A stretch of DNA of 8,818 bases from Bacteroidia bacterium (GCA_030539475.1 JAUNRY010000080.1:1-8818); one strand, 5' to 3'; numbered from the stretch's first letter, positions 1-7,409 are shown. Numbers and translations: made by a program. The notes: generated by a model from the sequence alone, not told the origin.

Positions 1-41
1 CAGAAATTGTACTTTCGTATGGAGTTAATTATTTCAATCAT
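1..41 (-). CDS. Possible 5' end of a leftward gene running off the window
   Basis: A minus-strand ATG at 41-39 opens a frame of 13 codons (M-I-E-I-I-N-S-I-R-K-Y-N-F) that is still open at the window edge. The bases just upstream are A-rich, as is usual for start sites in this window, and a TATATTTG element lies 17 bases upstream of the ATG. The fragment is far too short to identify a family, and an open frame of this length can arise by chance. It is listed only because the start, leader and promoter-like element are arranged consistently. If real, the gene is divergent from the topoisomerase. Confidence 0.2.
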   Translation of the reverse strand, partial: MIEIINSIRKYNF

Positions 42-57
42 GTTTGAATATTTTCTG

Positions 58-65
58 CAAATATA
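58..65 (-). promoter_or_regulatory. Candidate leftward -7 element (TATATTTG)
   Basis: Read on the minus strand, positions 65-58 are TATATTTG, an exact match to the Bacteroidota -7 consensus TAnnTTTG. It would start transcription toward the left edge, about 10-15 bases before the possible ATG at 41. No clear TTTG -33 box lies about 19 bases further upstream (only TTTC), and the region is very AT-rich, so a chance match is possible. Confidence 0.25.
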
Positions 66-67
66 AT

Positions 68-113
68 TATTTTCAAATACAATTGAAAATATTATTGCAT
101 TTTTCAAATGCAA
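68..113. repeat. Two inverted repeats sharing a 13-base direct repeat
   Basis: Positions 68-76 (TATTTTCAA) are the exact reverse complement of 83-91 (TTGAAAATA), with a 6-base gap. Four bases further on, 95-102 (TTGCATTT) is the exact reverse complement of 106-113, with a 3-base gap. The two elements share a direct repeat, TTTTCAAATRCAA, at 70-82 and 101-113, which differs at one base and recurs with a 31-base period, close to three helical turns. They lie between a possible leftward start and the topoisomerase gene. Operator sites for a regulator are a reasonable guess, but AT-rich DNA produces such patterns easily. Confidence 0.45.
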
Positions 114-162
114 ACGTGAGTGATAAATAGTTGACAATCTTTTTTTGTATCCATTATTAAAC

Positions 163-194
163 TTGTGTTGGAAAACAATTAAAATAGCCTTTTG
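163..194 (+). promoter_or_regulatory. Weak candidate promoter for the topoisomerase gene
   Basis: TTG at 163-165 is followed after 19 bases by TAGCCTTTTG at 185-194. This resembles the Bacteroidota -33/-7 arrangement, but the -7 element has extra bases compared with TAnnTTTG. It would give a leader of about 115 bases before the ATG at 317. No perfect rightward TAnnTTTG was found between 1 and 316. Confidence 0.22.
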
Positions 195-316
195 AAAAAC
201 ATATTTAAAGTTTTCTATGTTCAAAAAGAGTGCAAGTGTTGAAAATTAGCTGTAAGCAGTTTTATTGATGCGTGAATGAATGACAGGAAAATGAACTTTT
301 AACGACTTTTTGAGAA

Positions 317-1417
317 ATGAATAAAGCAACAGAAATTGAAGAAATTTTGCATAATTTATCGCCTAAGAAAATTACCAATATTCTGCAGGATCCCCAAAAA
401 ACGGCCAAAGTAGTGAATTTGGTGTATGTAACCGATACTGGCTCTCCGGGTATAATGCGCAAGAAAAACGGCAAATCTTTCCGATATTTACTTAATGGAA
501 AGGAGGTTAAAAGCAAAAAAGTACTGCAAAGAATACAAAAACTGGTTATTCCACCTGCCTGGGAAGATGTGTGGATATGTGCACTTGAAAACGGGCATTT
601 GCAGGTTACGGGCTTTGATGTGAAAAAACGGAAGCAATACCGATATCATCCGGCGTGGGTTGCGTTGCGGAACCACAGTAAATATTACCGCATGGTACAA
701 TTTGCACATGCTTTGCCCGCGATCAGGCTTCGCATTGAAAAGGATCTTGCCCGCAAGGGACTTCCTCAAGAGAAAGTGCTGGCGGCCGTAATAAGCTTAA
801 TGGAACGCACCAACATACGGGTAGGAAATAATGTATATGAGAAACTTTACGGCTCGTTCGGGCTCACCACCCTGAAAGACAAACATATTGACGTGAAAGG
901 AAATACCATTCGTTTTTCTTTCAAAGGCAAAAAAGGAGTTTATCACGATATCACGCTTAAAAACCCCAAATTGTCGCGTATCGTGCAACGTTGCAAGGAA
1001 ATTCCCGGCAAGGAATTATTTCAATATTACGATGACGAGGGAAAGCGACAAACCATCGACTCCGGAATGGTAAATGATTACATAAAAGAAATAAGCGGCG
1101 AAGAATACACATCCAAGGATTTTAGAACATGGGCCGGAACGGTAAGTGCATTTCTTGCATTTAAAGAGTTAGGTTGCGCCGAAACCGATACCGAGAAAAA
1201 GCGGAAAGTAGTGGAAGCCCTCGATAAAGTGGCGGCACATCTTGGAAACACCCGCAGCGTATGCAAAAAATATTACGTGCATCCGCTTATCATAAGTCTT
1301 TATGAAAGCGGCGCTCTACAGGATTATTATGATCAACTCGATAAAATAGAACGCAATGATAATCAAACCGATCTGACCGAAGAAGAAAAAATTATACTTT
1401 CCATTCTGGAAAAATGA
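317..1417 (+). CDS. Type IB DNA topoisomerase (bacterial, poxvirus-like)
   Basis: This enzyme relaxes positive and negative supercoils without ATP by cutting one strand and forming a transient 3'-phosphotyrosyl bond. The N-terminal part (about residues 35-115) carries the family block I-P-P-A-W-x-D-V-W at 78-86, followed by H-L-Q-V-T-G and Q-Y-R-Y-H-P. The catalytic domain follows. By spacing against the Deinococcus radiodurans enzyme (R137, K174, R239, N280, Y289), the active-site residues are R168, K205, R270, N311 and the nucleophile Y320, in L-G-N-T-x5-Y-Y-V-H-P. All five are present with identical spacing, so the enzyme should be active. Asn replaces the poxviral His, as is usual in bacteria. 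The protein is 366 residues, with about 31 N-terminal residues beyond the Deinococcus numbering. The start is well bounded because an in-frame TGA lies at 311-313. It stands alone and converges on the transport operon. Its physiological role is not clear from context. Confidence 0.96.
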   Translation: MNKATEIEEILHNLSPKKITNILQDPQKTAKVVNLVYVTDTGSPGIMRKKNGKSFRYLLNGKEVKSKKVLQRIQKLVIPPAWEDVWICALENGHLQVTGFDVKKRKQYRYHPAWVALRNHSKYYRMVQFAHALPAIRLRIEKDLARKGLPQEKVLAAVISLMERTNIRVGNNVYEKLYGSFGLTTLKDKHIDVKGNTIRFSFKGKKGVYHDITLKNPKLSRIVQRCKEIPGKELFQYYDDEGKRQTIDSGMVNDYIKEISGEEYTSKDFRTWAGTVSAFLAFKELGCAETDTEKKRKVVEALDKVAAHLGNTRSVCKKYYVHPLIISLYESGALQDYYDQLDKIERNDNQTDLTEEEKIILSILEK

Positions 1418-1530
1418 TGGTTCCCGAACTGGAAATATCGTGATTTCACAAAACAAATTTTATCTTTTCCGGAGTAAATTTACTTGGGCCGAGTATCGGG
1501 GAATGAATCAGCTGCGGTTTTTTCTCCCAC
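1418..1530. other. Convergent intergenic spacer with palindrome, no clear terminator
   Basis: This spacer separates the stop codons of the topoisomerase and the TolC-like gene. It contains a perfect 12-base palindrome, AGTAAATTTACT, at 1473-1484. It also has a small hairpin CCGA-GTA-TCGG at 1489-1499, and a T6 run at 1518-1523 about 20 bases beyond it. No strong stem is followed directly by a T run on either strand. Termination probably occurs here from both sides, but I cannot point to a classical intrinsic terminator. Confidence 0.3.
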
Positions 1531-3015
1531 TTACTCAACCTCCCGTTGCGTTCTAAAATCATAAAAAGTTTTCCGCATTAAATCGGCCAACGACAGCTGG
1601 TAGTTGATGTAGGCGCGCAAATGAGAAGTGTACGCGTTGTTCAACCGGTTTCTTTCCAAGGCCAGCGATTGGCTGTCGATATCGCCGTCGGAAAAACGCT
1701 GGCGCGTAATCTCGAAACTTTTTTCGGCCACCGATACGTTTTTTTCCAGCACTTGCAGCCTTTTCAGGTTGCTGTTTATACCGGCCACCAGATTTTTCAC
1801 TTCGGTTTCTATTTCGCGCTCCACCTCTTCTTTGCGGTAGGTATATTGCTTGAGCCGCGATTGGGCAGCCCGCACCAACGCTCTGTTTTCGCCCCAATCC
1901 AGAATTGGGATGGTTATGGTAAGCCCTATGCCGTAGCTTGAGTTTCGGTCTATCAGATTATTGTATGAGTTTCGGATGGATTGCATGAAACTGATGTCGG
2001 CCTGATGATCCATTCCCGCTCTTTCAAAGTAGGCATCAACACTCCCTTTTATCAATCCGTTTGCTTTTTGCTGCTTTATGTTCAGCTTTTGCAGCTCAAT
2101 TTGAATCTCCTGTTCACGCACTTCCAGCCGGTTTCTGAGAGCCAGGTTCACGGCCTGCACCGGATCTACGATAACAATCTCATAATTCATTTCGTTGTTG
2201 AGTGTTATCGTGTCGGCTAAATTCAACCCCAATAATTCGATGAATGAGTTTTTTGCCGACTCTTCGTTTAACACGGCAATATCGTGATTGTTTTGCGCCT
2301 CGGCCAAATCCACTTCCATTTGCAGGGCGTCCACTTCGCGAATTAGCCCGGCGGCGTACTTATTTTTCGATATTTCGTAAGCCTCCATCTGCCGTTCCAG
2401 GTCGAGCGACGCAATTTCGGTGCTTTTCTGAAGCGACAACAAATTATAATAAGCGCTGCTTACCTGATAAATAAGATTCAGCTCTTCTCTTTTGTATTGT
2501 TTGTTGGAGCGTTCGTAATCCAGTTCGGCTCTTTTCAGGGTCGATTTTATGCTGTTGTACGCGTAAAACGAGTTGAGCGGCTGGTTAAAACCGATGCGTG
2601 AGCGCAGACGTGAAGAACGAAAATTACTTTTCAGGTTATCGCTGCTCGACAACATGTTGCTTATGAATATATTACCGTCGGTGGGCAGGGGTTGATTGAT
2701 GGTTAATACGCCCGAATATCCCAATTCTTTTACGGGATAAAAATAGGTGATTCCCGTGGTATCTTTCCAGCTCTCGATGGTTTCGTTGTATTGGGGAGCG
2801 CCAATAGTCATATCGATATGTGTTTTCAGGCGGCTGGTTGCCGATTTCAGGTTGTATTCGGCAATTTTCAGGTCTTCGCTCAGTGTCAACATGCTGTAGC
2901 TCTTACTTTTGGCTATCTCGATGCTTTCTTCCAGCGTAAGTGTGTAGGAAGACTGGCTGTGAAGCGAAAAAAAACAGATGAAACCCAAAAAACCTGTGAA
3001 AAGTAGCTTTTTCAT
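1531..3015 (-). CDS. TolC-type outer-membrane efflux channel
   Basis: This is the outer-membrane exit duct of the tripartite pump. Family members form trimers with a β-barrel in the outer membrane and a long α-helical tunnel reaching into the periplasm. The 494-residue protein starts with a signal peptide (K2-K3, a hydrophobic stretch to about residue 19, likely cleaved near S20-Q21). There is no lipobox, so it is not lipidated, unlike many OprM-type relatives. Two outer-membrane-efflux repeats follow, at about 25-265 and 285-485. They are rich in helix-forming heptads and include the typical blocks Y-A-A-G-L-x-x-E-V-D-A-L-Q near 220-232 and R-F-x-D-G-D-I-D near 440-447. A β-strand pair around 364-374 (G-L-T-I-T-I-P-I-L-D-W) is also typical. 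The length fits the family. It is the last gene of the set, 63 bases after the ATPase gene, with no promoter seen in that gap. Its A-rich leader lacks a Shine-Dalgarno sequence. Confidence 0.93.
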   Translation of the reverse strand: MKKLLFTGFLGFICFFSLHSQSSYTLTLEESIEIAKSKSYSMLTLSEDLKIAEYNLKSATSRLKTHIDMTIGAPQYNETIESWKDTTGITYFYPVKELGYSGVLTINQPLPTDGNIFISNMLSSSDNLKSNFRSSRLRSRIGFNQPLNSFYAYNSIKSTLKRAELDYERSNKQYKREELNLIYQVSSAYYNLLSLQKSTEIASLDLERQMEAYEISKNKYAAGLIREVDALQMEVDLAEAQNNHDIAVLNEESAKNSFIELLGLNLADTITLNNEMNYEIVIVDPVQAVNLALRNRLEVREQEIQIELQKLNIKQQKANGLIKGSVDAYFERAGMDHQADISFMQSIRNSYNNLIDRNSSYGIGLTITIPILDWGENRALVRAAQSRLKQYTYRKEEVEREIETEVKNLVAGINSNLKRLQVLEKNVSVAEKSFEITRQRFSDGDIDSQSLALERNRLNNAYTSHLRAYINYQLSLADLMRKTFYDFRTQREVE

Positions 3016-3078
3016 TGCGATTATTTTTTTATTTTTTTCATTATGGCCGTATGGAACTATTTTTGTAGTGTGTTTGAA

Positions 3079-3774
3079 TTACAGCGTTGTTCTTGTGGTG
3101 TTTGGCTTATCGGACTGGATCATACCGTCGTAAAGATAAATATTTCGGTGCGCGTAGCCGGCCACTTCCTGCTCGTGCGTGATTAAGATAATGGTATTGC
3201 CTTCGGCATGCAACTCATCGAAAAGGCGCATGATTTCAACACCGGTTTTTGAATCGAGCGCGCCGGTGGGTTCATCGGCCAATAAAATTCCCGGACGGGT
3301 AATTAACGCCCGGGCAATAGCAACGCGTTGTCGTTGCCCGCCGCTCAATTCGGATGGTTTGTGCCCCACGCGATCTGCCAGCCCTACCCTTTCCAACGCT
3401 TTCAATGCCCTTTCTTTTCGCTCCGCGCTTGGCGTGCCGGCATAAACCAACGGGAGTTCCACGTTTTGAACAGCGTTTAGGCGAGGCAAGAGGTTGAAAT
3501 TCTGAAAAATAAACCCAATTTCCTTGTTTCGCATTATAGAGAGGGCATCATCGTCAAGCGTGCTTACATCTACATTGTTAAAATAGTAATGTCCGCTGGA
3601 GGCAGTATCCAAACAGCCAAGGATATTCATCAGCGTGGATTTTCCCGATCCCGACGGCCCCATTATCGCCACATATTCGTTTTTTTCGATAGTAAGGTTG
3701 ATTCCGTGAATAACGGGAATTTCAGTATCTCCCAGCGAATAATTCTTTTTTAAATCTTTTATTTCGATTAGCAT
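3079..3774 (-). CDS. ABC transporter ATPase, MacB/LolD type
   Basis: This cytoplasmic nucleotide-binding subunit powers the neighbouring permease. All ABC motifs are intact: Walker A G-P-S-G-S-G-K-S-T at 39-47, Q-loop Q91, signature L-S-G-G-Q at 143-147, Walker B I-L-L-A-D-E-P at 163-169 with catalytic E168, the D-loop A-L-D at 172-174, and switch H200. The 231-residue length is that of a stand-alone MacB/LolD/FtsE-class ATPase. In E. coli MacB the same domain is fused to the permease; here it is separate. It lies 70 bases downstream of the permease gene, and that gap holds an imperfect hairpin. The leader just before the ATG contains a short tandem repeat (ACATCAGACATCA) and no Shine-Dalgarno sequence. 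A LolD-like lipoprotein-releasing role is possible from the ATPase alone, but the TolC and adaptor neighbours favour efflux. Confidence 0.95.
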   Translation of the reverse strand: MLIEIKDLKKNYSLGDTEIPVIHGINLTIEKNEYVAIMGPSGSGKSTLMNILGCLDTASSGHYYFNNVDVSTLDDDALSIMRNKEIGFIFQNFNLLPRLNAVQNVELPLVYAGTPSAERKERALKALERVGLADRVGHKPSELSGGQRQRVAIARALITRPGILLADEPTGALDSKTGVEIMRLFDELHAEGNTIILITHEQEVAGYAHRNIYLYDGMIQSDKPNTTRTTL

Positions 3775-3799
3775 AATTGATGTCTGATGTTTAACCTCT

Positions 3800-3837
3800 C
3801 CTCAACCTTCTCCTCTTGCGGAGGAAATTGAAGGAGG
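3800..3837. repeat. Imperfect hairpin between permease and ATPase genes
   Basis: Interrupted arms fold around the loop TTGCG at 3816-3820. CCTC (3812-3815) pairs with GAGG (3821-3824), CCTTC (3806-3810) with GAAGG (3830-3834), and CCT (3800-3802) with AGG (3835-3837), with bulges between them. On the plus strand a T6 run follows at 3841-3846, so it looks like a terminator for the non-coding direction. In the operon transcript it would follow the permease stop codon. It could stabilise or partly terminate the message, or be a dispersed intergenic repeat of the genome. The CT/AG-rich composition differs from the other gaps. Confidence 0.45.
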
Positions 3838-3844
3838 GTGTTTT

Positions 3845-5083
3845 TTATTCATACCGAATGGAATCTACCGGTTTGAGGTTCGCCGCGTTTTTCGCCGGCA
3901 AATACCCGAAACTAACGCCCACGATTACCGAAAACGAGAACGCTACAAACACGGAATAGGGTTGAATGTAGGTGGTTATATCGGTAAACAGGGTAACGAT
4001 GAGCGAAAGAACAATGCCGATTAAAACCCCGATAATGCCACCGGTGATGCTTATGGCTACCGATTCGGTAACGAACTGGCTCATAATGTCTATTTTGCGA
4101 GCTCCCACCGCCCGGCGGATTCCTATTTCTCGCGTGCGCTCCATAACCGTTGCCAACATAATGTTCATAATGCCTAAGCCGCCTACCAGCAACGATATAG
4201 CGGCGATAGCGCCCAAGAGGAAGTTGTAAATTTGCCGCTCTTTTTCTTCTTGTTTCAGCAGTTCAAAGGGTATGACGATGCTGTAATCGTTGTTGTTGAA
4301 ATGACGGCGCCGCAGAATTTCGTTGATAATTTTGGATGATTCCACCAACCGGTCGGAGCCGGCTATTTGAACGGTAATTTGCTGAATTTCGCTCGTCAGG
4401 GCGTTTTCGCGCGTGAAGCGGTTTAAGAAAAGCGACAGCGGAACAAAAACATCTGTATTTAAGTCTCGTGCCGCCAATTCGCCCACGGTTTCGGTGAAAA
4501 GGCTTTTCGATTCCAGCACGCCGATTACTTCGAGCCATTGGTCGTCTATTTTCACCAGCTTACCAATGGGATCTTCGCCTTTAAAAAAGTTGGCGGCTAC
4601 GCCGGCGCCCAGTACGCACACTCTCAGCCGCTCGTTGTAATGCTTGTCGCTGATGAAGTCGCCTTTCTGAACCCGGTAGTTCATCATTGCCTGAAAATCG
4701 GGCGTGATGCCTATGATGGTCGATTTTACCGACCTGTCGTTGTAGCGCACGTCGGTGTTTTTTTCGGCTTGCGAGGCAATTCTCTCCACGCCCGGCACAA
4801 TTTCTTTTATTACGCCGGCATCCTGAATGGAAAGCCCTTGCGAAAACTTGGCTCTTACTTCTTCCAGTTCTTCATCGGATAGCGATTTCTCGCGGATAAT
4901 GATGTTGTTCACCCCCAAATCCTGGTATTTGGCAATGGCCTCGCGTTTAGCGCCTTCGCCAATGGACAGCATGGTAATAACCGATGCCACGCCGAAAATA
5001 ATTCCCAACATGGTAAGGAAAGAACGGAATTTGTGGTCGGCCAAGCCTTGAATAGCAAGGCGAATGTTTTCGTTGTATTGCAT
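3845..5083 (-). CDS. MacB-type ABC transporter permease (FtsX family)
   Basis: This inner-membrane subunit couples ATP hydrolysis to shape changes in a large periplasmic domain that drives substrate into the adaptor/TolC duct. The 412-residue protein has the MacB layout. A short cytoplasmic N-terminus leads into the family block R-S-F-L-T-M-L-G-I-I-F-G-V-A at 20-33. Transmembrane segment 1 spans about 21-41, and a periplasmic domain of about 245 residues follows (43-286). Transmembrane segments 2-4 lie near 287-310, 340-365 and 377-394. The cytoplasmic coupling segment after segment 2, E-R-T-R-E-I-G-I-R-R-A-V-G-A at 315-328, is the classic FtsX-family signature. It ends in the usual L-K-P-V-D-S-I-R-Y-E. 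There is no fused ATPase; the adjacent gene supplies it. It follows adaptor C after 83 bases, and its ATG has an AT-rich leader without a Shine-Dalgarno sequence. The substrate is unknown; MacB relatives export macrolides, peptides, siderophores or lipoproteins. Confidence 0.94.
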   Translation of the reverse strand: MQYNENIRLAIQGLADHKFRSFLTMLGIIFGVASVITMLSIGEGAKREAIAKYQDLGVNNIIIREKSLSDEELEEVRAKFSQGLSIQDAGVIKEIVPGVERIASQAEKNTDVRYNDRSVKSTIIGITPDFQAMMNYRVQKGDFISDKHYNERLRVCVLGAGVAANFFKGEDPIGKLVKIDDQWLEVIGVLESKSLFTETVGELAARDLNTDVFVPLSLFLNRFTRENALTSEIQQITVQIAGSDRLVESSKIINEILRRRHFNNNDYSIVIPFELLKQEEKERQIYNFLLGAIAAISLLVGGLGIMNIMLATVMERTREIGIRRAVGARKIDIMSQFVTESVAISITGGIIGVLIGIVLSLIVTLFTDITTYIQPYSVFVAFSFSVIVGVSFGYLPAKNAANLKPVDSIRYE

Positions 5084-5166
5084 TATTAATTGTAGTTCAA
5101 ACAGATGATCGATTGTCTCGGTGAATATTTAACGTGCTCGAAGCGAATTACCACGAACGTATGTTT

Positions 5167-6171
5167 TTAAAGAAATTCGCATCTTACGGTCATCCCGGGT
5201 TTTAGGCGTTCGTCGGGTTTCAGTATTCTTACTTCCACGTCGAATACTTTCTGACGCGACCGCTGGTCTTTCAACCGGCACAGTTTCCCGATGTAGGCAA
5301 TTTCGCCGTCGAAAACCATGTTGGGCATGGCGTCTAATCGCACGGCAACTTTTTGGTTGAGATTGATTTTCAGAAAATCGGTTTCGTTCACCTGCGTGTT
5401 TACTTTCATAAATTCCAGTTCGGGAACTATGGCTAAGTTGTTGCCGGCGTAGATGTTGTCGCCAATTTTGTAAAGATTTTGTCCGGGAGCCTGCCAGTTT
5501 ATCGCTATCTGGAATACTCCCGACACCGGCGCGCGCAAGGTGAGTTGCGGAATGAGGCTTTTGGCGTTGGCGAGCTCGGTTCGGATTTGGTGCACGCGGA
5601 TTTCCTGAATTTTCAGGTCGGAGGCGTTGATTTCTTTGTTGAGTTCGAAAACCCGTTTTTCCTTTTCCAGATTAATAACCGCTTGTTCGTATTCGAGTTG
5701 TTTGATTTGCCGCAGCCGCTCCGACTCGAACCGTGAGGCTTCCAATTCTATTTTTTTTAAATCAAACGCCGCCAATTCATTTCGGATTTTCGATTCGCTT
5801 TCCTGTTTTCTGTTCTCCTGTTCAACGTAAAGTTTTTCCAGCACAGCCAATTGCGTCTCCAGGCTGCTTTCGCTCTCCAAGATGTATTTGTTTACTTCGG
5901 CGGGATCGAACTGCGCAATGGAATCGCCTTTCTTTACAATTTCGCCGTGGTTGAGCAGCCCCACAATTTTCATCTGGTACCAACGCGGCCCGTATCGGCT
6001 TACGGTAACCGATCGTGAGTTTACGGCCGCCAGCTCTCCGGTTTCCACAATGATACTTCCGTGCGATGCTCCTCCGGCACCGCCGGCTCCCGCACCGTTT
6101 TTGCACGAACCCAAAAGCAGCGCTGAGAAAAGTACCGGCAGCAGGAGGTATGCGTGTGTTTTGGTCATCAT
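5167..6171 (-). CDS. Adaptor C: short HlyD/MacA-family lipoprotein without membrane-proximal domain
   Basis: This is a periplasmic adaptor (membrane fusion protein). The signal peptide ends in a lipobox L-L-G-S-C with acylated C23, followed by a Gly/Ala-rich linker (25-36). The first lipoyl half is at about 38-90, an α-helical hairpin at about 92-207, the second lipoyl half at 210-250 (L-T-L-R-A-P-V-S-G) and a β-barrel domain at about 252-334. The protein ends three residues after the conserved G-M-T-V-R-C block. Adaptors A and B continue for more than 80 residues there, so this one lacks the membrane-proximal domain. It is 334 residues against 412-413. The frame shows no break, so this looks like a natural form and not a recent truncation. 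Its ATG overlaps the stop of adaptor B (ATGA, 6171-6168), implying translational coupling. A second ATG follows at once; either could be used. Confidence 0.9.
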   Translation of the reverse strand: MMTKTHAYLLLPVLFSALLLGSCKNGAGAGGAGGASHGSIIVETGELAAVNSRSVTVSRYGPRWYQMKIVGLLNHGEIVKKGDSIAQFDPAEVNKYILESESSLETQLAVLEKLYVEQENRKQESESKIRNELAAFDLKKIELEASRFESERLRQIKQLEYEQAVINLEKEKRVFELNKEINASDLKIQEIRVHQIRTELANAKSLIPQLTLRAPVSGVFQIAINWQAPGQNLYKIGDNIYAGNNLAIVPELEFMKVNTQVNETDFLKINLNQKVAVRLDAMPNMVFDGEIAYIGKLCRLKDQRSRQKVFDVEVRILKPDERLKPGMTVRCEFL

Positions 6172-7409
6172 ATTTCAGCGTTTTGAGGGTTTTCTTCGGT
6201 GGTTTCCTGCGCGAACGGATCCACGAGTGCAATCTCTTCGCCGGCTTTCAACCCATTGGTTACCACTATGTAATCGGTATTGTTGATTCCGGTTTCAATT
6301 TCGGTTTTGTCGTACCCCGAACCGCGTTTTCTGTAAACAAAGTTTTTGTCGCCTTCGGCCATAACGGCGTCAATGGGAATGTAGAGCACATCGTCCACTT
6401 TATCTATGATGATGCGGCAGCTCACGGTGAGCCCGGGGAGCAGGTTTTTGTCGGATTCGTTGAGAAGTATTTCCACCGGAAACACTTTTATTTTGGAGTT
6501 CTGGTCTTTGTTTACGGCCAAATTGGCGATGGAATTTATGGTTCCCGAGAAAACGCTTTCGGAAAAAGCATCGGGTTTTATTTCCACGTTCAGCCCTTTG
6601 TTGAGTTTGGCAACATCTACTTCGTTGATTTTTACGGTGGCTTTCAACGACGATAAATCGGGCAGTTGAATGATGGGAAATCCGCTCCAGCATTGGTCGC
6701 CAATCTGAAATTTGTTGTTGCTGCTCCAATTTCGCGAAATGATGGCTATGCCCGACGACGGCGTTACAACTGATAGCTTTTGGAGCGTTTCGCGCGCCTC
6801 GTCCAGTCGCGATTGAAACTGCATGATGGACAGGTTTTTCTGCTTGATTTCTTCGTGCTGAATTTTCACCCGGTTGTCTATCTGTTCTTTGGCTCGTTCG
6901 AGCGCGATGTCGGCTTTGTCGAGGTTGAGCTGGATTTCTTTTTTCTTGATGTCGGATTCGTAACCGGCCGACTCGAAGCGGATTTTCGATATTTCGTGCG
7001 AAATGCGCGTAACTTCGTAGGCGGCGCGCAATTCTTCGAGTTCCGATTGCTGCTGGGCTTTCATTTTATCGAGTTCGGCTTTGGCAATTTCCAGGCTCGA
7101 CTCGGCTTCCACAATACCTTTGTGCACTTCAGAGGGGTCGAAAACGATGAGCGTGTCGCCCGCATTCACTTCCTGTCCGTCTCTTACCAGTTCGGTAATT
7201 TTCAGGTTTCCGTAGCGCCACGAAATCATCGGCGCCACAATGTTGATGGAGTTTATGGCTTCAATTTCGCCTTCTTCGTACATATCGATAAAAAGGGTGC
7301 CCTTGGTTACTTTTCCAACGGGAATTTGCTGGGTTTCCTTTTTTTTGCAAGCTGTGAGCAACAACGAACAAAAAATGGCGAAAATCAATGCTTTCGATAT
7401 ATTTCTCAT
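6168..7409 (-). CDS. Adaptor B: HlyD/MacA-family lipoprotein, full length
   Basis: This periplasmic adaptor should join the ABC permease to the TolC-type channel. The signal peptide has a lipobox L-L-T-A-C with acylated C21, followed by K-K-K-E. The first lipoyl half is at about 45-92 (with D-G-Q-E-V-N-A-G-D at 77-85). A Lys/Glu-rich helical hairpin spans about 95-210. The second lipoyl half is at about 212-250, starting L-S-V-V-T-P-S-S-G. The β-barrel domain is at about 252-333, including K-V-F-P-V-E and L-P-G-L-T-V-S-C-R, and the membrane-proximal domain is at about 338-397, with V-L-Y-I-P-I-D-A-V. The acidic tail (400-413) is probably disordered. The gene lies 40 bases downstream of adaptor A and overlaps adaptor C by four bases. 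It shares domain order with A and C but the sequences are clearly diverged, so any duplication is old. The leader has no Shine-Dalgarno sequence. Confidence 0.92.
   Translation of the reverse strand: MRNISKALIFAIFCSLLLTACKKKETQQIPVGKVTKGTLFIDMYEEGEIEAINSINIVAPMISWRYGNLKITELVRDGQEVNAGDTLIVFDPSEVHKGIVEAESSLEIAKAELDKMKAQQQSELEELRAAYEVTRISHEISKIRFESAGYESDIKKKEIQLNLDKADIALERAKEQIDNRVKIQHEEIKQKNLSIMQFQSRLDEARETLQKLSVVTPSSGIAIISRNWSSNNKFQIGDQCWSGFPIIQLPDLSSLKATVKINEVDVAKLNKGLNVEIKPDAFSESVFSGTINSIANLAVNKDQNSKIKVFPVEILLNESDKNLLPGLTVSCRIIIDKVDDVLYIPIDAVMAEGDKNFVYRKRGSGYDKTEIETGINNTDYIVVTNGLKAGEEIALVDPFAQETTEENPQNAEI

Noticed and set aside
131..160. σ70-like TTGACA-N18-TATTAA before the topoisomerase
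   Set aside because: It resembles the E. coli consensus, but the host looks like Bacteroidota, whose main sigma factor uses a different -33/-7 pattern. Such strings are common in AT-rich DNA.
3016..3078. Internal promoter for the TolC-like gene
   Set aside because: The 63-base gap is A/T-rich but contains no TAnnTTTG on the coding strand, so co-transcription with the ATPase is simpler.
5084..5166. Remnant of a membrane-proximal domain after the adaptor C stop
   Set aside because: The 26 in-frame codons after the TAA lack the V-P-x-x-A and G-L-x-x-G-E patterns of that domain, and 83 bases are too few to hold it.
5084..5166. Internal promoter for the permease (TCTGTTTG near the ATG)
   Set aside because: It has one mismatch to TAnnTTTG and no TTTG-like box at the expected distance; not strong enough to list.
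5822..6232. 136-residue minus-strand open frame overlapping adaptor C
   Set aside because: It is an Arg/Lys-rich out-of-frame reading of the adaptor C region. The real frame has a signal peptide, lipobox and full domain order.
6066..6656. 196-residue plus-strand open frame opposite adaptors B and C
   Set aside because: It spans the antisense of two confidently called genes, is rich in Phe, Gly and Val, and matches no recognisable domain.
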